Shown piece by piece: positions 11,181-23,690 of a stretch of 64,000 nucleotides of DNA. Source of the stretch: Pegoplata infirma (lineage: Eukaryota; Arthropoda; Insecta; Diptera; Anthomyiidae); contig OY992540.1 of the NCBI GenBank assembly GCA_963921195.1, positions 14,143,136 through 14,207,135 on the forward strand, read 5' to 3'. How positions within the stretch are numbered: the stretch's first letter is position 1; each line of letters begins with the position of its first letter. The notes under the pieces were generated by a model, which saw only the letters and a program-made list of their open reading frames with translations, was not told where the DNA came from and searched no databases. Position numbers and translations under genes: made by a program.

Positions 11181-11941
11181 AATCACAATTCAAGCGAAAA
11201 AAGATGAGGAATGAAAAAAGTTTCATTGCTTCCATTTTTAAAGAAATTTTCTTTGTTTATTTTATAATTTCCACTTGATTTCAAATCCACACAAATTTTT
11301 TATTGCACCACTGTTTTTATAAACACCTATTTTAAACTTTTTTTTTTGTTGTATGTTAATGTAATTGATTTGTTTATTTTATGATAATAAAATTTTATTT
11401 AAGATTTTTCCACAAAATTCGTTGAAACAAAAACGTCCGCCGTAAGTTTTTTTTTTCCACCATTTACTTTGGCTTCATTCTTTTACGTTTATTGATTTCC
11501 TTACCGAATAAAAAAATTATTGCAAATGAAGTTTTTAGTCTTTACAATTTATTAAATACAAGTTTTAAATTCACGAATTTATTATTAATTTTTATATAAA
11601 AATGTTTGCAGGTTATTTAAATACTGTTTGCACTTTAGAAAACTATTAAATTTGTAAAATTTTCCATTGAAAATTACAAAGAAAAATTGTAAAAGGATTT
11701 TTTCAAAAGACTTTTTCCCAGCACTGACTGACTGCGTTATTTCAATTTATTTTTTGTTCGTCGCTTTGAATTCTGCCTTTAATTGCTTCTTCGTTGGAGA
11801 ATTAGCACTGCAGAGTTGTATTTTTCTATCAATTGGCTTTTGGAGACTAAATACAACTCTGTGTATTTCCGTTAACAGTACAGACTAGTATGCAAACAAT
11901 GGTGCTAATTACGGTTGGGAAATGTGTCACAGAGAATAATC
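11181..11941. other. AT-rich non-coding DNA
   Basis: No coding exon or clear repeat ends are visible. The TATGTTAATG and long A/T runs are typical background for this window. Confidence 0.35.
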
Positions 11942-12704
11942 ACAATTGGAGCGGGAAGCGGTTTTCCGCCACTCTCCCCATACATTTTGTATGAAAACAA
12001 AATTCCGCGGCGTTTTTCCGTCGAAATAGATTCTATTCTATTTTCATGGCGTTTTTTCTCTCTCTCTCATTTTTCCTCTCATTTTATTTTTTGGCGTTGC
12101 CGGATTCTAAGCAAAAAAAGTATTGTTTTTCAGTACAGTGTTGCAAAATATAGTTTTAGTACAAATTTTTTGGCAGATGAAAATAAACAACAAAGCAAAA
12201 CATGAAAAAAAAAATGCTTGGGAATTGTCAAAAAAAAAATATGGAAAATTATTTAAACAATGGAGTTTGCTGAAAAATTAAAAGAAATTGTTAAAAAATA
12301 TGTTTTTATGAATTTTTCAAGTTTTAAAAGATGCAATATGTAAAATGTGTTTTAACTATTGTGTATTTTATTTTTTATTGTTTTGAATAAATTATTTGTG
12401 CTGTTCTTTTTAATTATTTTCTTGTTATTTAACTGTTTTATAAGATTTTTTTATCTCTTGTATCTCGATCTTAATTGAATGAGTTTTTAAATATTAAAAA
12501 AAAAATTATTGTTTAAATATAAAAAAAATTTTCTTGCCAAAAGTAAAATTCTAAATAAAATTAAAATAATTATCACATCAAATATACATTTCCAAGTATG
12601 TATGTAAATAAGTACATACTGCGGAAAACCGCAAACCGCTTGACGCTTAATTTAAATTAATCGCTCGATTTTTGACGCGTTTTTCCGCTTCCCGCTCCAA
12701 TTGT
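11942..12704. mobile_element. TIR element, 763 bp, ends ACAATTGGAGCGGGAAGCGG
   Basis: The 20-base end ACAATTGGAGCGGGAAGCGG is perfectly inverted at the right end. A second, subterminal GTTTTCCGC/GCGGAAAAC pairing lies just inside. No transposase frame is present, so it is nonautonomous. The flanks do not give an unambiguous target duplication, so the superfamily is left open. Confidence 0.8.
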
Positions 12705-13140
12705 AATTAATCTCACAATAGGGCCTTTTTAGGCACTATTGGATGGTGAGTGGCACCACAAATTAAAGTTTTGGCTCTTTTTAATTCTCTCCAAGTATTA
12801 TAAAAAAATATTTTTAAAAAAATTTATGTATTACAAAAACTACAAAAAGTATCAGTCGTTCCCCTTTTAAGAATCCTACACGCAAAAAAAAATCTATGTC
12901 GGAGTGAGCAAGAATCTGGAATAATTTTACCAAAAATATGTTAAAACTACAACCGACGAAATAGTTTTCGTAATTTAGCCAAAACGCTTATGTAAAAAAT
13001 TTTGAAGAAAATGCTAATGCTATTTAAACAAAAACTTGGTAAAATGTACCAAAAGAAATATGTAATATACCAAAATTATTAGAAAAGGTGACTAAAAATA
13101 ATGCTAAAAATTACCACATTTATGCTACAATAATTTTTTT
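12705..13140. other. Non-coding stretch left of the nested element
   Basis: It contains ACCAAAA/TACCA-rich repeats from about 12930 to 13090 that may be the inner part of the outer inverted-repeat element. No gene is visible. Confidence 0.35.
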
Positions 13141-14912
13141 ATTAGCGGTTCTCACCCTTGATAGAAAACATAAAAATAATCGGAGAAATTAAGAAAACAA
13201 GAAAATGTTTGACAGATACAACAATAAAATACATGTACACTCATAGAAATATCTTAGTAGAAAAATTAGTAAACCCATTGTAGATCAAGTTTTACAGAAT
13301 ATTGCCGTATTCAACAAAAATTAATGTTGATATCGTTGAATAATCAGTAAATTTGAATCAACTATTTACAACGCTTATACAGAATTCAATAGATAAAACC
13401 AAAACAGAAAAAACAACCCTGTTTGTTCAATTTTGTATTATTAAGTTGGTACACTCATAGAAATATCTTAGTAGAAAAATTAGTAAACCCATTGTAAATC
13501 AAGTTTTACAGAATAATGCCTTATTCAACAAAAATTAATGTTGATATCGTTGAATAATCAGTAAAGTTGAATCAACTTTTTACAACGCTTATACAGAATT
13601 CAATAGATAAATCAAAATAGAAAAAACAACCCTGTTCGTTCATTTTTTTTATTATTAACGAGTGACGAGTGAGTTTGTAGCAATGTGAAATGTTTGTCTC
13701 TTATAAAATTATTTGATGTGTTTGTTTTTTATAAAAATATCTGATTTGTAAATATTTGGTAAGTAAAAAAATACACTGATTACTTTATGTATTCATACCA
13801 TATTAAAACTTTTTTGTTTTTTTTTAAGGATTTTGTTTGGTATCATCAGAAAACTGGAGAATGGCTTATGAGTGCATAACATGAATAAACGAAGTATGTG
13901 TAAAAATCTTTGTGAACATCTTCAAATATTGCAGCTTAAAAAGCCGACGATAATACAAAAATATTGTGATTTATGCTTAATAAAAGAATATTTACAAATA
14001 ACAACAAGTTTTTTTAATTAATAAAATTTCTTATATTAACAAAAATATGAGTTGAATTTACAAAAAAAAGAGTTGATTTACAAAAAAACGAGTTGATCAA
14101 CTTTTACAAAAACTGACAATAATTTTTATTGAAATCAACATAAATATTTGTAGGGTCAAAATCAACGATGATTTCTGTTGAATTTACAACGATTTTCTTT
14201 GGGAATACAATGATTTTTGGTTGAGTGTAGCAATGCATTGCAATGTGAAATTTGTTTGTCTCTTATAAAATTATTTTATGTGTTTGTTTCTTATAAAAAT
14301 ATTTAATATTATAAAAATAAATAAAAATAGGATCTGATGATCAGATTCTGATCTGTAAATATTTGGTAAGTAATAAAATACATTGGTTACTTTATGTATT
14401 CATACTATATTATATTTTTTTTGTTTTTTTTTTTTAAGGTTTTTGATTTGGTGTCATTAGAAAACTGGAGAATGGCTTACGAGTGCAAAACATAAATAAA
14501 CGAAGTGTGTGTGAAAATCTTGTTTAAATATTGCAGCTTAAAAAGCCGGTGATAATTCTAAAAAATATTGTGATTTATACTTAATAAAAGAATATTTACA
14601 AATAACAACAAGCTTTTTTTTTGATAAAATTTCTTATATCAACAAAAATATGAGTTGAGTTTACAAAAAATACGAGTTGATTTACAAAAAAACGAGTTGA
14701 TCAACTTTTACAAATACTGACAACAATTTTTATTGAAATCAACATAAATATTTGTAGGGTCAAAATCAACAATGATTTCTGTTGAATTTACAGCGATTTT
14801 CTTTGGGAATACAATGATTTTTGGTTGAGTGTATTTCTGTCAAACATTTTCTTGTTTTCTTCATTTCTTCGATTCTTTTTTTGTTTTCTATCAAGGGTGA
14901 AAACCGCTATTA
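13141..14912. mobile_element. Outer inverted-repeat element split by a CACTCA element
   Basis: The arms 13141-13219 and 14834-14912 are inverted copies of about 78 bp. The left arm reads TAGCGGTTCTCACCCTTGAT and then AGAAAACAAGAAAATGTTTG; the right arm carries CAAACATTTTCTTGTTTTCT and TATCAAGGGTGA. They meet at the insertion site of 13236-14833. True outer ends were not found. Confidence 0.65.
13236..14833. mobile_element. TACACTCA-ended element, locally duplicated
   Basis: The left terminus TACACTCATAGAAATATCTT occurs twice (13236 and 13450), each followed by about 210 near-identical bases. The right terminus ACAATGATTTTTGGTTGAGT plus GTA also occurs twice (ending at 14229 and 14833), each preceded by a ~550-600-bp near-identical body starting TAGCAATG. 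The order is therefore left, left-body-right, body-right. The copies share AACAAAAATATGAGTTGA and similar landmarks. Confidence 0.8.
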
Positions 14913-15614
14913 AATTTTTGTAAAAAATTGTATATTGAATTTAAAATTTTCACACAATAAATCCATATTAATATTATAAATGTTGTGTAGGATTTAATTT
15001 ACCACCGACCAACTGACCCTTTTTGTACAATTTTTCCCAGTAACTGCTGCCTACGATTTTTCTTGAAGTGAAGGATCCGCTATAGCTTCACGAATTAATT
15101 TAAAAGCATCCTGAAAAAATAGAAAATTATAACAAAATACAAATTTTTAATTTAAAAAACTAATTAACCCCATTGGTCTCTTGGTTAGGAGGAACACTAC
15201 TTTGTGATTCCATTTGTAACTCATCAAAACAGGTCTGGACTCCATTGGCTTTGCTATATAAATGAGTTTTTAGGTTTTAATTTTAATTTATTTAGCAGTA
15301 CCCTGTAAAAATAGAAAATTATTACCAAAAGCTAATTTTTAACTAAAAATCTATTAAACCTTATTGGTGTCTTCTGGGACTCTATTGGTTTTGATAAATG
15401 AATTGTGTTTTAAGTTATGACAGCAAAATTAACTTTAGCATTTTTTTATCTTACATTTATTTATCTTTTAAAAAACTAATTTTTTATTAATTTATTTTAA
15501 TTTTATTTATCAATTTCGTTTTTACGTTTTTATAACACAAAAAATAAACGAACCACGCACACAAAAATACAAAATGGAAATGTATCTGTTTTTTTTTTTT
15601 TTTTTTGTTGTTTT
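14913..15614. other. AT-rich non-coding DNA
   Basis: Two diverged direct repeats of about 130 bp can be seen (CTGAAAAAATAGAAAATTAT near 15110 and CTGTAAAAATAGAAAATTAT near 15304). Both are followed by AACC-CATTGGT-TCTT. No gene is visible. Confidence 0.4.
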
Positions 15615-16025
15615 CAAGGATGGGTACCAATTCGATAAAAGTATTGGTATTGGTATTGGTTTTTAAAATTATATTAGTATTGGTATAGGTATTGGTTTTC
15701 ATTTTTTGTTGAATTGGTATAGGTTTCGGTATTGGTTTTGAATTATTTAGGTATTGGGTATTGGTATTGGTTTTAGCCTCGAATCGGTATCGGTTTTTAA
15801 TAAGTATTGGTATTTATCTTATATCGGTTTTGGAATTTGTATCCAAAAGGTTTTGTCGTTAATATTAATTAATTTAACGTACGTAGTCCTTCTGTCCGCC
15901 CCACAGTGGAGAAAATTATACGTTTATGTGCAATTTTTAACCGAGTTTAGTTTTGATTTTAAGCCATCGATCGGACATGGTGGATTTTTGAATAATGATT
16001 TATTTTTTATTTTTCTTATATTAAG

Positions 16026-16594
16026 TAGAGATGGGCTCATGAGCAGATTAGAGCGTGATTCACGCGTGAGTGTGACTGAATTCAATTTTATTCACGTGAT
16101 TGTGAGTGAGTGTGAGTGGAGAAAAAAATTGCGTGAGTGAGTGTGCGTGAGTAAGATTTTTGCGTGCGTGAGTCGATTTTTTTGCGTGAGTTTGCGTGAT
16201 TTATTTTCTCTTCATATTTCCTTTCGTACAAAAAAAATGTACAAAAAAATTGTAAAATTTGGCTTAACTTTAGATTTCATCCCGAAAAAAGCAAAAAAAA
16301 AATTGTAAAATTTCTCTGAACTTTAAATTTTGTTTAAAATTTTGAAAGATTTTTCAAAATTTTAGTTTTTGAATTTTTTTTTGTATAAATAAGAGTTTTG
16401 TGAGTGTGAGTCAACGTGAGTGTGAGCGAAGCTTGCGTGAGTGCACGTGAGTGTGAGTTGTGTTAAATTTACTCACTTGATTGTGAGTGAGTGAGTGTGA
16501 GTAGAAAAAATATGCTCGTGAGTGAGTGTGCATGATTCAAAAATTCCTGTCGTTAGCGTGAGTGAGTCAAAAATCACTCACGCGCCCATCTCTA
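16026..16594. mobile_element. Nested hAT-like MITE rich in GTGAGTGAGTG
   Basis: The ends are TAGAGATGGGC and GCCCATCTCTA. The flanking 8-mers ATATTAAG and ATATTAGA agree at 6 of 8 positions. The terminal 150-200 bp on each side are built of CGTGAGTGAGTGTGAGT-like repeats. A left-end copy of the same element is at 23391-23690. It sits inside the 3.4-kb element. Confidence 0.8.
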
Positions 16595-17246
16595 ATATTA
16601 GACATTTTTCAGTATTTTTTCTTTAAAAAAATTAATAGGCAAGGGTATTTGAACCCCTTATTAATGATGTAAATAGCATTTGTTATATAATTTTAGTTTT
16701 TATAACCAAATTAAAATTCAAACAGCCTCACCACAAGTCCTCAAAAAATCGATAAAATCGACTTCTAAAATATATTTTTAATAGTCGACTTTATATTTAA
16801 AATTTTAAGTCGCTGGAGGGAATTTGCAAAGTTTTCGTTTTTTCTTTAAACAATTTCTGTGCTGATGAACATTGCATTTAATGCACATATAAATTGCGGT
16901 GGCCAAGGAGAGATATTTTTTAATTGCAGAAAGTTGAGACTTAACATTCTTTACAAAATATACCTGAAATTCATCCTTTTCATACATAAATATTTTTTGA
17001 ATAGGTGATCGAAATAGGTTATCGTGGAGGCCTCTTTTTCCATTTTAGATCTTTTGGTAATTGCGATTACACGGGTAATTGTTTTCTTATATGGGGTTCA
17101 AACTTACGATCTTAAACAAGTTATTATTATTATTCATTTAAACTAGTTTAATTATGTGTCTTCCCCATACAATTTAAAGCACTTTATCTGTCAAAATAAA
17201 ACGGTGGTTTATTTTGACGTTTAAATTGTATGGGGAAACCCAATAA
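16595..17246. other. Interior of the 3.4-kb hAT-like element
   Basis: No gene is recognised. A palindrome lies at 17150-17250, where CCCCATACAATTTAAA is mirrored by TTTAAATTGTATGGGG. Confidence 0.4.
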
Positions 17247-17250
17247 TTAA

Positions 17251-17875
17251 ACTACCCAGGCAGAAAAATACGAACGGGAGAGCGCTGGCAAAGTACCTTT
17301 TATGGTCGCTTGTGTGCTGGGAAAGCATCACAGTTTAGTACTCTCCCAGCGTCCAAAATGATAAACACGGTAAACGGTATGCCGTTGCTATTTTAAAGCG
17401 CCTTGTGGTACAGGCTATAACGAGTTTATGCTTATGTTTGAAACTACCCGAAATAATAGTCCTAGATTAAACTTTTAGCAAAAGTACCGAAAAAAAAGTG
17501 ATGTATTGAACCGAAACGTGTTGTTTTCCAAAAGGATAGACCCAGTGGCATTTCACATGTGATGTATCCGGAGTTTAAGACACTTCCTCACAAAAGAAAC
17601 GTGTTTTTATATAAAAGGTGTCAAGTTTTCGATAGGAATTGTGTCTAAGTGGCATATCACGAGAGCTTTTAAGGACCAATAACTAATACTGCAGGGAAAT
17701 GAAAAATATTCCAATTGTTATGAAAATTAATAAATTTTAATTACAATTATACTTTGAACGGATTTAAATAGAAAACATTGGCAGAGCGCTTTTTTTCGTA
17801 CTACCTTATACACAAAAAATAAAGTGCTTTGCCGAGACTTTTTTGTGGAACGGTTGGCAGTTTCTGCTTGGGTAG
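17251..17875. mobile_element. TTAA-flanked MITE, 625 bp
   Basis: The ends CTACCCAGGCAGAAA and TTTCTGCTTGGGTAG form an inverted repeat with one mismatch. TTAA sits directly outside both (17247-17250 and 17876-17879). A TTAA target is typical of piggyBac and of Kolobok; the ends do not decide between them. The interior is non-coding. Confidence 0.8.
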
Positions 17876-18222
17876 TTAAAAATGAGTGCGAACATCGTTT
17901 TGAAGAATAAAAACGTAATGGATACAGAACAAAGATTTTTTTAAACACGTAACTCTTAAACTCTCAAAAATAGCAAGTGTGAACCGCACACTAAAATAAA
18001 ATAAATTCTTATATAATATGACTGTGCCCGGCACAGTGTGCCTCTAATAAAACAAAAAAAAAAAATTTTTTGGATTCTGGTGTTGTGACATAAAATTTTG
18101 TAACGACTGCTTGATTGGAATTTCCAAAAAAGGACATTAGTATTTTTTTTACAACCTAAAGAACAGTGCAGTGACACTTAATGTATATCAAATATAAACA
18201 ATGTTTGCAAAAGAAAAAATTT

Positions 18223-18705
18223 CATCACAGAAAAGGTCTAAATTTTTTAAGATCTACTTTTATTAGGGGTCATAAAAATCAAATTTGGTTAAAAAGAAGT
18301 AAAAAAAAATATTTTTTTTTATGTTTTTATGGCTTTTTAAATTCAAGTAGCTAACGCCTTTTTGTTATATGACATTGCATGCAAACGATTACTGATCGAT
18401 GTAACATCTTTTCTGAACATCTTTAGCAATTCGTTAGTCAGGTAAAACCTAATATCAATTATCAATATCAAAAATTTATCACAGAAAAGGTCTAAATTTT
18501 TTAAGATCTACTTTTATTAGGGGTCATAACAGTCAAATTGGGTTAAAAATAAGGATATGGTACGTGACAAAAAAAAATTGTTTTATGTTTTTATGGCTTT
18601 TAAAATTCAAATAGCTGACTCCTTTTTGTTATGTGACATTGCATGCAAACTATTACTGATCGATGTAACATCTTTTGTGAACATCTTTAGTCAGGTAAAA
18701 CCCAA
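18223..18705. repeat. Tandem direct duplication of about 255 bp
   Basis: Two successive copies start TCACAGAAAAGGTCTAAATT (near 18223 and 18479). They share GACATTGCATGCAAAC, ACTGATCGATGTAACATC and GTCAGGTAAAACC. The second copy has small deletions. There is no coding potential. Confidence 0.8.
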
Positions 18706-19022
18706 TAGTGTGATGGAAAGAAAATGTTTAAATTCATAATTAAAACAAACGAAAATAAGAATACAAAAAACCGAAACAAAACCGATACGAAAGTAGAAAA
18801 AAATTAATTGGTATTGGTTTTTTATTGGTATTGGTTTTGAAGAATAAAAGTATTGGTTTTTAATTGGTATTGGTAGTGGGGAATCGGTATTGGTTTTTTT
18901 TATCGGTATTGGTATCGCACAAATAAAGGTATTGGTTTTTAATTGGTATTGGTTTTCAATTTGAATTGGTATTAACGGGTATTGGTATCGAAAAGGTATT
19001 GGTACCCATCATTGGTTGTTTT

Positions 19023-20484
19023 CGTTCGATAAATTTTTGTGCAAGTAATTTGCGAGAAATAGTTTTTGCCTTCAGTAGTTTTTTTCATATCACTCATTGT
19101 TTTCGAGATAAGCTTAAAATGTAAATATTTTTTCAAAAACGGCGCTGACGAAGATTTTGATTTTCGTCGAAATATAGTAGTGGATCACTCCAGATTCATA
19201 TTCAAGAAAGACATTAACAGTGTTTGGAACTTGAAGTTGGTTCGGCCAAGACGTGAAAAGTCAGCTTATATTCATTAGACCAGCTGTTGCCAATCTTTTT
19301 GGCTCGCGTACCCCTAATTTTAAATTTTATCAGCCGCGTACCCCCAAACGAGTTTTTTGTTTTCATAAAAGAAACTTCACATATAAATATTAGAGTTCAT
19401 ATTGAAATATTTTATCTGCGGGTATTATAATTTTTTTGAAGGATTTAGGGGAGATCAAAATAATGGTGGTATTTTTTTGGAAAAATGTTCGCTCCTTAGG
19501 GTGGTTCAATGCATCTGAAACGCGAATTTTGAGCTGATTTTTATGCCAAGCAAAAACGAAAATTTAGCATTTTTTGATTTTCGGCTTTTAATTTTTTTGA
19601 CTAATTAAAATTTTTTTAGATTTAAGTTATTATTCCACTAATTTCACAAATTCCACTAATTTTAATTATTTTGAAACTATTTATTTTGATAATAATGAAA
19701 TAAATTCATAAAATTGCAAATAAATCCAAGTATTAAAATTGCATAAAAAGTTGAAATGCAGGCTTTTCTGGGAAAACGGCACATTGAAATTTTTTTTTAC
19801 AAGATTTTTGAGATCAGCGGGTGCTAATTACCCTAAAAAAGTACCTTTTTCCAAAAAACAAAAATAAAATTGAATCTTTGTCCAAAATGGGTTAACAATT
19901 GAAATTAAGAAATTTTAATAAACTGCTGGAAACAGTTATAGAAAAAACGCCATCTGGTGAACAGTAATAAGAAGAAGCATTTTCTGCATCTTTATTTTAT
20001 ATGTCTTTGCAGTTTCCGGCAGGTTATTAAAAGTTTTTAATTTCATTTGTTTGTGACTAAAATCTTGATTACCACATAAAAAATCAATAAAAGCAAATAA
20101 AAATAAATCGTTTTTACACTTCTTCAATTTTTATTTGTTTATTTTTCGAATAATACCTATTATTATTGTCTCTTCCGTTTCCGGAATTTACTGGAAAAAT
20201 AAGCAAGTGCCATCTACACTTACACCGCGCAAACAAACCCTAGCGGTCTGGAATTAACTGTTTTGCAAGCCATCTTGCGTGTGAATTAAGAAATTGCTGT
20301 ATAAAAAATAGTGTAAAAACGACAACACTTACCAACACTGGTACCAATGTAAGTACGCTCTTATATTTTCTAATTGGAATTTTAACTAAAAGGAAATGAA
20401 AAACTAAAAAAAACTGACAGTTTTAAACTTCCGTTAAATAATTCGTTGACTTTATTTATAAAATATTTTGCGATTTTTTAATTC
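19023..20484. other. Non-coding DNA between elements
   Basis: It starts with CAGCTGTTGCCAATCTTTTT, GGCTCGCGTACCCC wording at 19282 that looks like a hAT-type left end, but no right end was found. No exon is visible. Confidence 0.35.
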
Positions 20485-21225
20485 TATAACACTGTACTAC
20501 AAAATAAACAAAATCGAATATACTTTTGAAATGAGCTAGTCATGGTTGTAGGTCTGGTCAAAACGGTCCAAAAAATGCCAATCAAACTTGCCAGTTATTG
20601 TCAAAAAACGTTTTTTTGGGACTTGTTTCGCTAAACCACGTGTAACTCAAGAAACTTTTAAACCGATTTTCAATTTTTTAACTATTTTTAATGACAGGGC
20701 TTTTCATGTGTGTGAATTGGTCTATAGAAGACATCTATGGATTTTTTCAAAAATAAATAAAAGCATCAAAAAGATGCTTTTTGAACATTTTGTCTGGGTA
20801 ATCCAAACATCGATTTCCAGTAAAATCTTAATTTTATTAAAAAAAAAAAAATATTACAACTCTGCCAATTGTTATCCGATTTTTGCGGGATAAAGATCAA
20901 AGTATTCAGAATTAAATTTTCTTTAAGAAAACGTTTATAAATATGAAGGTTGTTGAACGAACTATAGCAGACAAAATCGATGAACTCGAAAAATGTTCAA
21001 AAAATTAGATATTTTTAAAAAAATTAATACATATCTATCTTATATGCGAAAAGCCTTATCCTTTTATCCAAAACAGTTAAAAAATTGAAAATTGGTTTTT
21101 AAACTTTCTGAGTTACACGTGAATTAGTGAGAAAAATCCCCCAAAAAAACGTTTTTTGACAAGAACATTTAAATTTGAGGGTGTCTGCCAAGTTTGATGG
21201 GCATTTTTGTGATCTACTCGACAAA
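20485..21225. mobile_element. Foldback element, copy 1
   Basis: The left arm (TGCCAATCAAACTTGCCAG, GTCAAAAAACGTTTTTTTGG, CGTGTAACTC, CGATTTTCAATTTTTTAAC) is mirrored by the right arm ending near 21225 (ACGTTTTTTGACAAGAAC, CCAAGTTTGATGGGCATTTT). The arms are about 300 bp. The flanking TAACACTGTACTACAAAA reappears inverted beside copy 2 (TTTTTGTAGCACAGTGTTA), so the element end is near 20486. It is non-coding. Confidence 0.7.
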
Positions 21226-21286
21226 ACAAACAAAATATACTGTGTCACATCAAAAGTATTTTTCCACTGTTTGAAAACAACTACAC

Positions 21287-22362
21287 TACACTCAAAAAAG
21301 TATGTCGGTAAAATCTACTACAAAAGACAGTTGTTTTGACTACATTTTGTCGTTGAAAAGGCGTCCACTACATAAACGGTAAAAACAACTGAACATGTTG
21401 TTGTTTTTAACTATTGATTTTCAACTACAAAATGTAGTAAAAACTACTACAAAACTGTTTAATACAGTTGTTTTTTCTACAATTGCCTTAATTTTATTTA
21501 AAAAATTTCTTAAACGTTTTAATGATTGATATTTATTTATTTAAAAAGCAATACATTTCAGTTGGTTGTATAGAATTTCGACATGATGACAATTTTTTGA
21601 TGTATTTATCTGGAATTATAGAAGAAAAAAAATTATATTAATAAAATGTTAAACAAAATAAATTGATTGTATTTACCTTTGTTTTTTTAATAGTTCATTT
21701 CAAATTTTCACCGCTACTGATCAAAATTTGTCTGGAATAAAAAAAAAACGAAATGCTTTGGCAAAATTGATTTATAAAAAAAAAGAATTAATTTGAAATG
21801 TTTCAAAAAAGTATGTACCTGCTCTGTTGTGTATACAAAGAAAAGAAAGATGGCGCGCTCATAAGAAAACAAAACACTGCACACATTTTATTTTGTTTTT
21901 TTCCGATTGGTTTTTACGCACGCTTATGTCAGCGCTATATTATACACACTTGTTATCTCATTTATCCACTTATTTTCTTTCGCTCAAGAATATTTTTCCA
22001 AAAACATATTTTTTGTTATAATTAAATTTAATAAATTGTAATTTAATTTATTTAGATATTATTTATTTGGTATAAAAATAATTCCTTCCGCATCCCGCAC
22101 GACCAACTCGCTCGACACATTCGTTTGCAATAAAAATTTCTAGAAAAAAACGAGTTTTAGAAAAAAAAACTAAAAACAACTACATAAATCAACTATTGCT
22201 ACAGTGTAGTATATTTTTTGTAGTTATTTTTTGAAACTACTACAAAAAAAGTTGTTTGAGATTTTTTCATACAAAAACGACCGAAATTGTAGTTAAAAAC
22301 AACAGCTACTACTTACTACACAAACGACCGTCATGTAGTAACTGCAATAATTTTCTGAGTGT
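21287..22362 (+). mobile_element. CACTCA-ended element rich in GTAGTT, copy 1 (1.08 kb)
   Basis: The left end TACACTCAAAAAAGTATGTC GGT and the right end (reverse complement TACACTCAGAAAATTATTGC AGT) form a loose inverted repeat. Subterminal blocks of about 200 bp repeat ACTACA/TGTAGT and TTGTTTTTAACTA motifs. The middle (about 21490-22130) is absent from the two shorter copies, so it may be the longer parent's body or a later insertion. Confidence 0.7.
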
Positions 22363-22757
22363 AAGAAAAAAAAATATTAAAATCAAACAGAAACAACTTT
22401 AAATTAAATATAAAACAGTGACGAAATAGAACAAAGTTTGTTTTTATTTAATTTAAATATGTTTCTAATTGTTTTTAACATGACACGATTAGTAGACAAC
22501 ATGTTAAAATTAAGATGTAACAATATTGTTTTAAAATTGGCCATGCTAAATTTAAATATGCAACAAATTTTAATTTAAAGTTGATCAATATTAATTTTAA
22601 TATGCAAATTTTTTTTCTTTTGCAGCTTTTTACTTACCTAAAAACCATGAAACTTAAAATAAAACAATACACATTTTTGTTTTAATTTTTTTTTTAATTA
22701 TTTTTACAATATTTTTTAATAACACATCAAAAAAATTAACACTACTCTAATTGTACA

Positions 22758-22867
22758 TCTAAGGTAGAATTACATCCAAGGCTTTGGCTTTAAATATTGC
22801 TTGTTGGCTTTATTTTTTGCTATACATAAAAAAATCAAAGCCAAAGCCTTGGATGTACTTCTACCCT
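22758..22867. repeat. Small foldback with ~31-bp arms
   Basis: AAGGTAGAATTACATCCAAG plus GCTTTGGCTTT is mirrored by AAAGCCAAAGCCTTGGATGT plus ACTTCTACC with one or two mismatches. The loop is about 40 bases. It is flanked by CTAATTGTA on both sides, a possible target duplication. Confidence 0.75.
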
Positions 22868-23390
22868 AATTGTAGCACTACATCTAATTACAACAAATGT
22901 AATTAAATACCAAAAATTAAAAATAAACATACTTAAATTAATACTATATACCATATATAAAAAACTAAAGTTACAAGTTTTCATTTTCTGCCAATTACAT
23001 ACATAGATACATCCCCTCCTCTTCTCTTCTTTGTCTTTTTCACTTGGTTTTTTTTACTTTTTTTCAGTTTTATTTTTGTTTTAATTGTTAATAATATTCT
23101 TTTTCACTTTAGTTTTTAAATTTTTAATTTTACTTTAGTTAATTTAATTAATTTCACTTAAAACTCGCCACATTTAGAGATGTGAAAAATGTGCGTCTTT
23201 TTTTTAATGAAAAAATATTTTAACAATGTATCTACTTAAAATAAAATTGCCCAACTTTACTATATTTCTTGAAAAAAAAACTTTAAATGTCAAAAAACAA
23301 AATTGTCCAACTTTAAAATAACCACGAAAAATATTGTTTTTAATACAAATATTTGAATAAGATTTTTTTAAATTTTTAACGACTTTTAAT
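22868..23390. other. AT-rich non-coding DNA
   Basis: No gene or element ends are seen. It is mostly T/A runs with one CT-rich stretch near 23013. Confidence 0.35.
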
Positions 23391-23690
23391 TAGAGATGGG
23401 CGCTGGTCACGTGATTTGCGTGATTCACGTGAATCACGCGTGAATCACGCGTGAGTGTGAGTGATTTTCATTTCAATCACTTGATTGTGAGTGAGTGTGA
23501 GTTGAAAAAAAATCTGAGTGAGTGATTAGTGAGTGAGTCATTTATTTTTTGCGTGAGTTTTCGTGATTAGATTTTCTGATTTGCCCAATTTTTTTTTAAT
23601 TTTTTGTAAAAAATTTTTTTTTGGAATTTTTTCCTTTTTTTTTGTAAGAAATTTTATTGCGTGAGTAGATTTTTAAATTTTTCCAAAAAT
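23391..23690. mobile_element. Truncated left end of the GTGAGTGAGTG MITE
   Basis: It begins TAGAGATGGGCGCTGGTCAC and continues in CGTGATTCACGTGAATCACG and GTGAGTGAGTGTGAG repeats, matching 16026-16594. No right end follows, and the foldback at 23700 is inserted into its apparent tail. Confidence 0.7.

Larger units (their letters stand above)
15615..19014. mobile_element. hAT-like element, 3.4 kb, with TATTGG subterminal repeats
   Basis: The ends CAAGGATGGGTACCAAT and ATTGGTACCCATCATTG are inverted repeats with one mismatch over 17 bases. Both flanks carry GTTGTTTT (15607-15614 and 19015-19022), a perfect 8-bp target duplication. Both ends are followed inward by dozens of GGTATTGGT-type hexamer repeats (15640-15850 and 18800-19000). 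These run in the same strand sense at both ends, which is odd for subterminal binding sites. No transposase is legible. Other elements have inserted inside it. The whole thing may be a nonautonomous shell enlarged by insertions. Confidence 0.85.

Noticed and set aside
19282..19340. hAT-type left end (CAGCTGTTGCCAATC)
   Set aside because: No inverted partner or 8-bp duplication was found.
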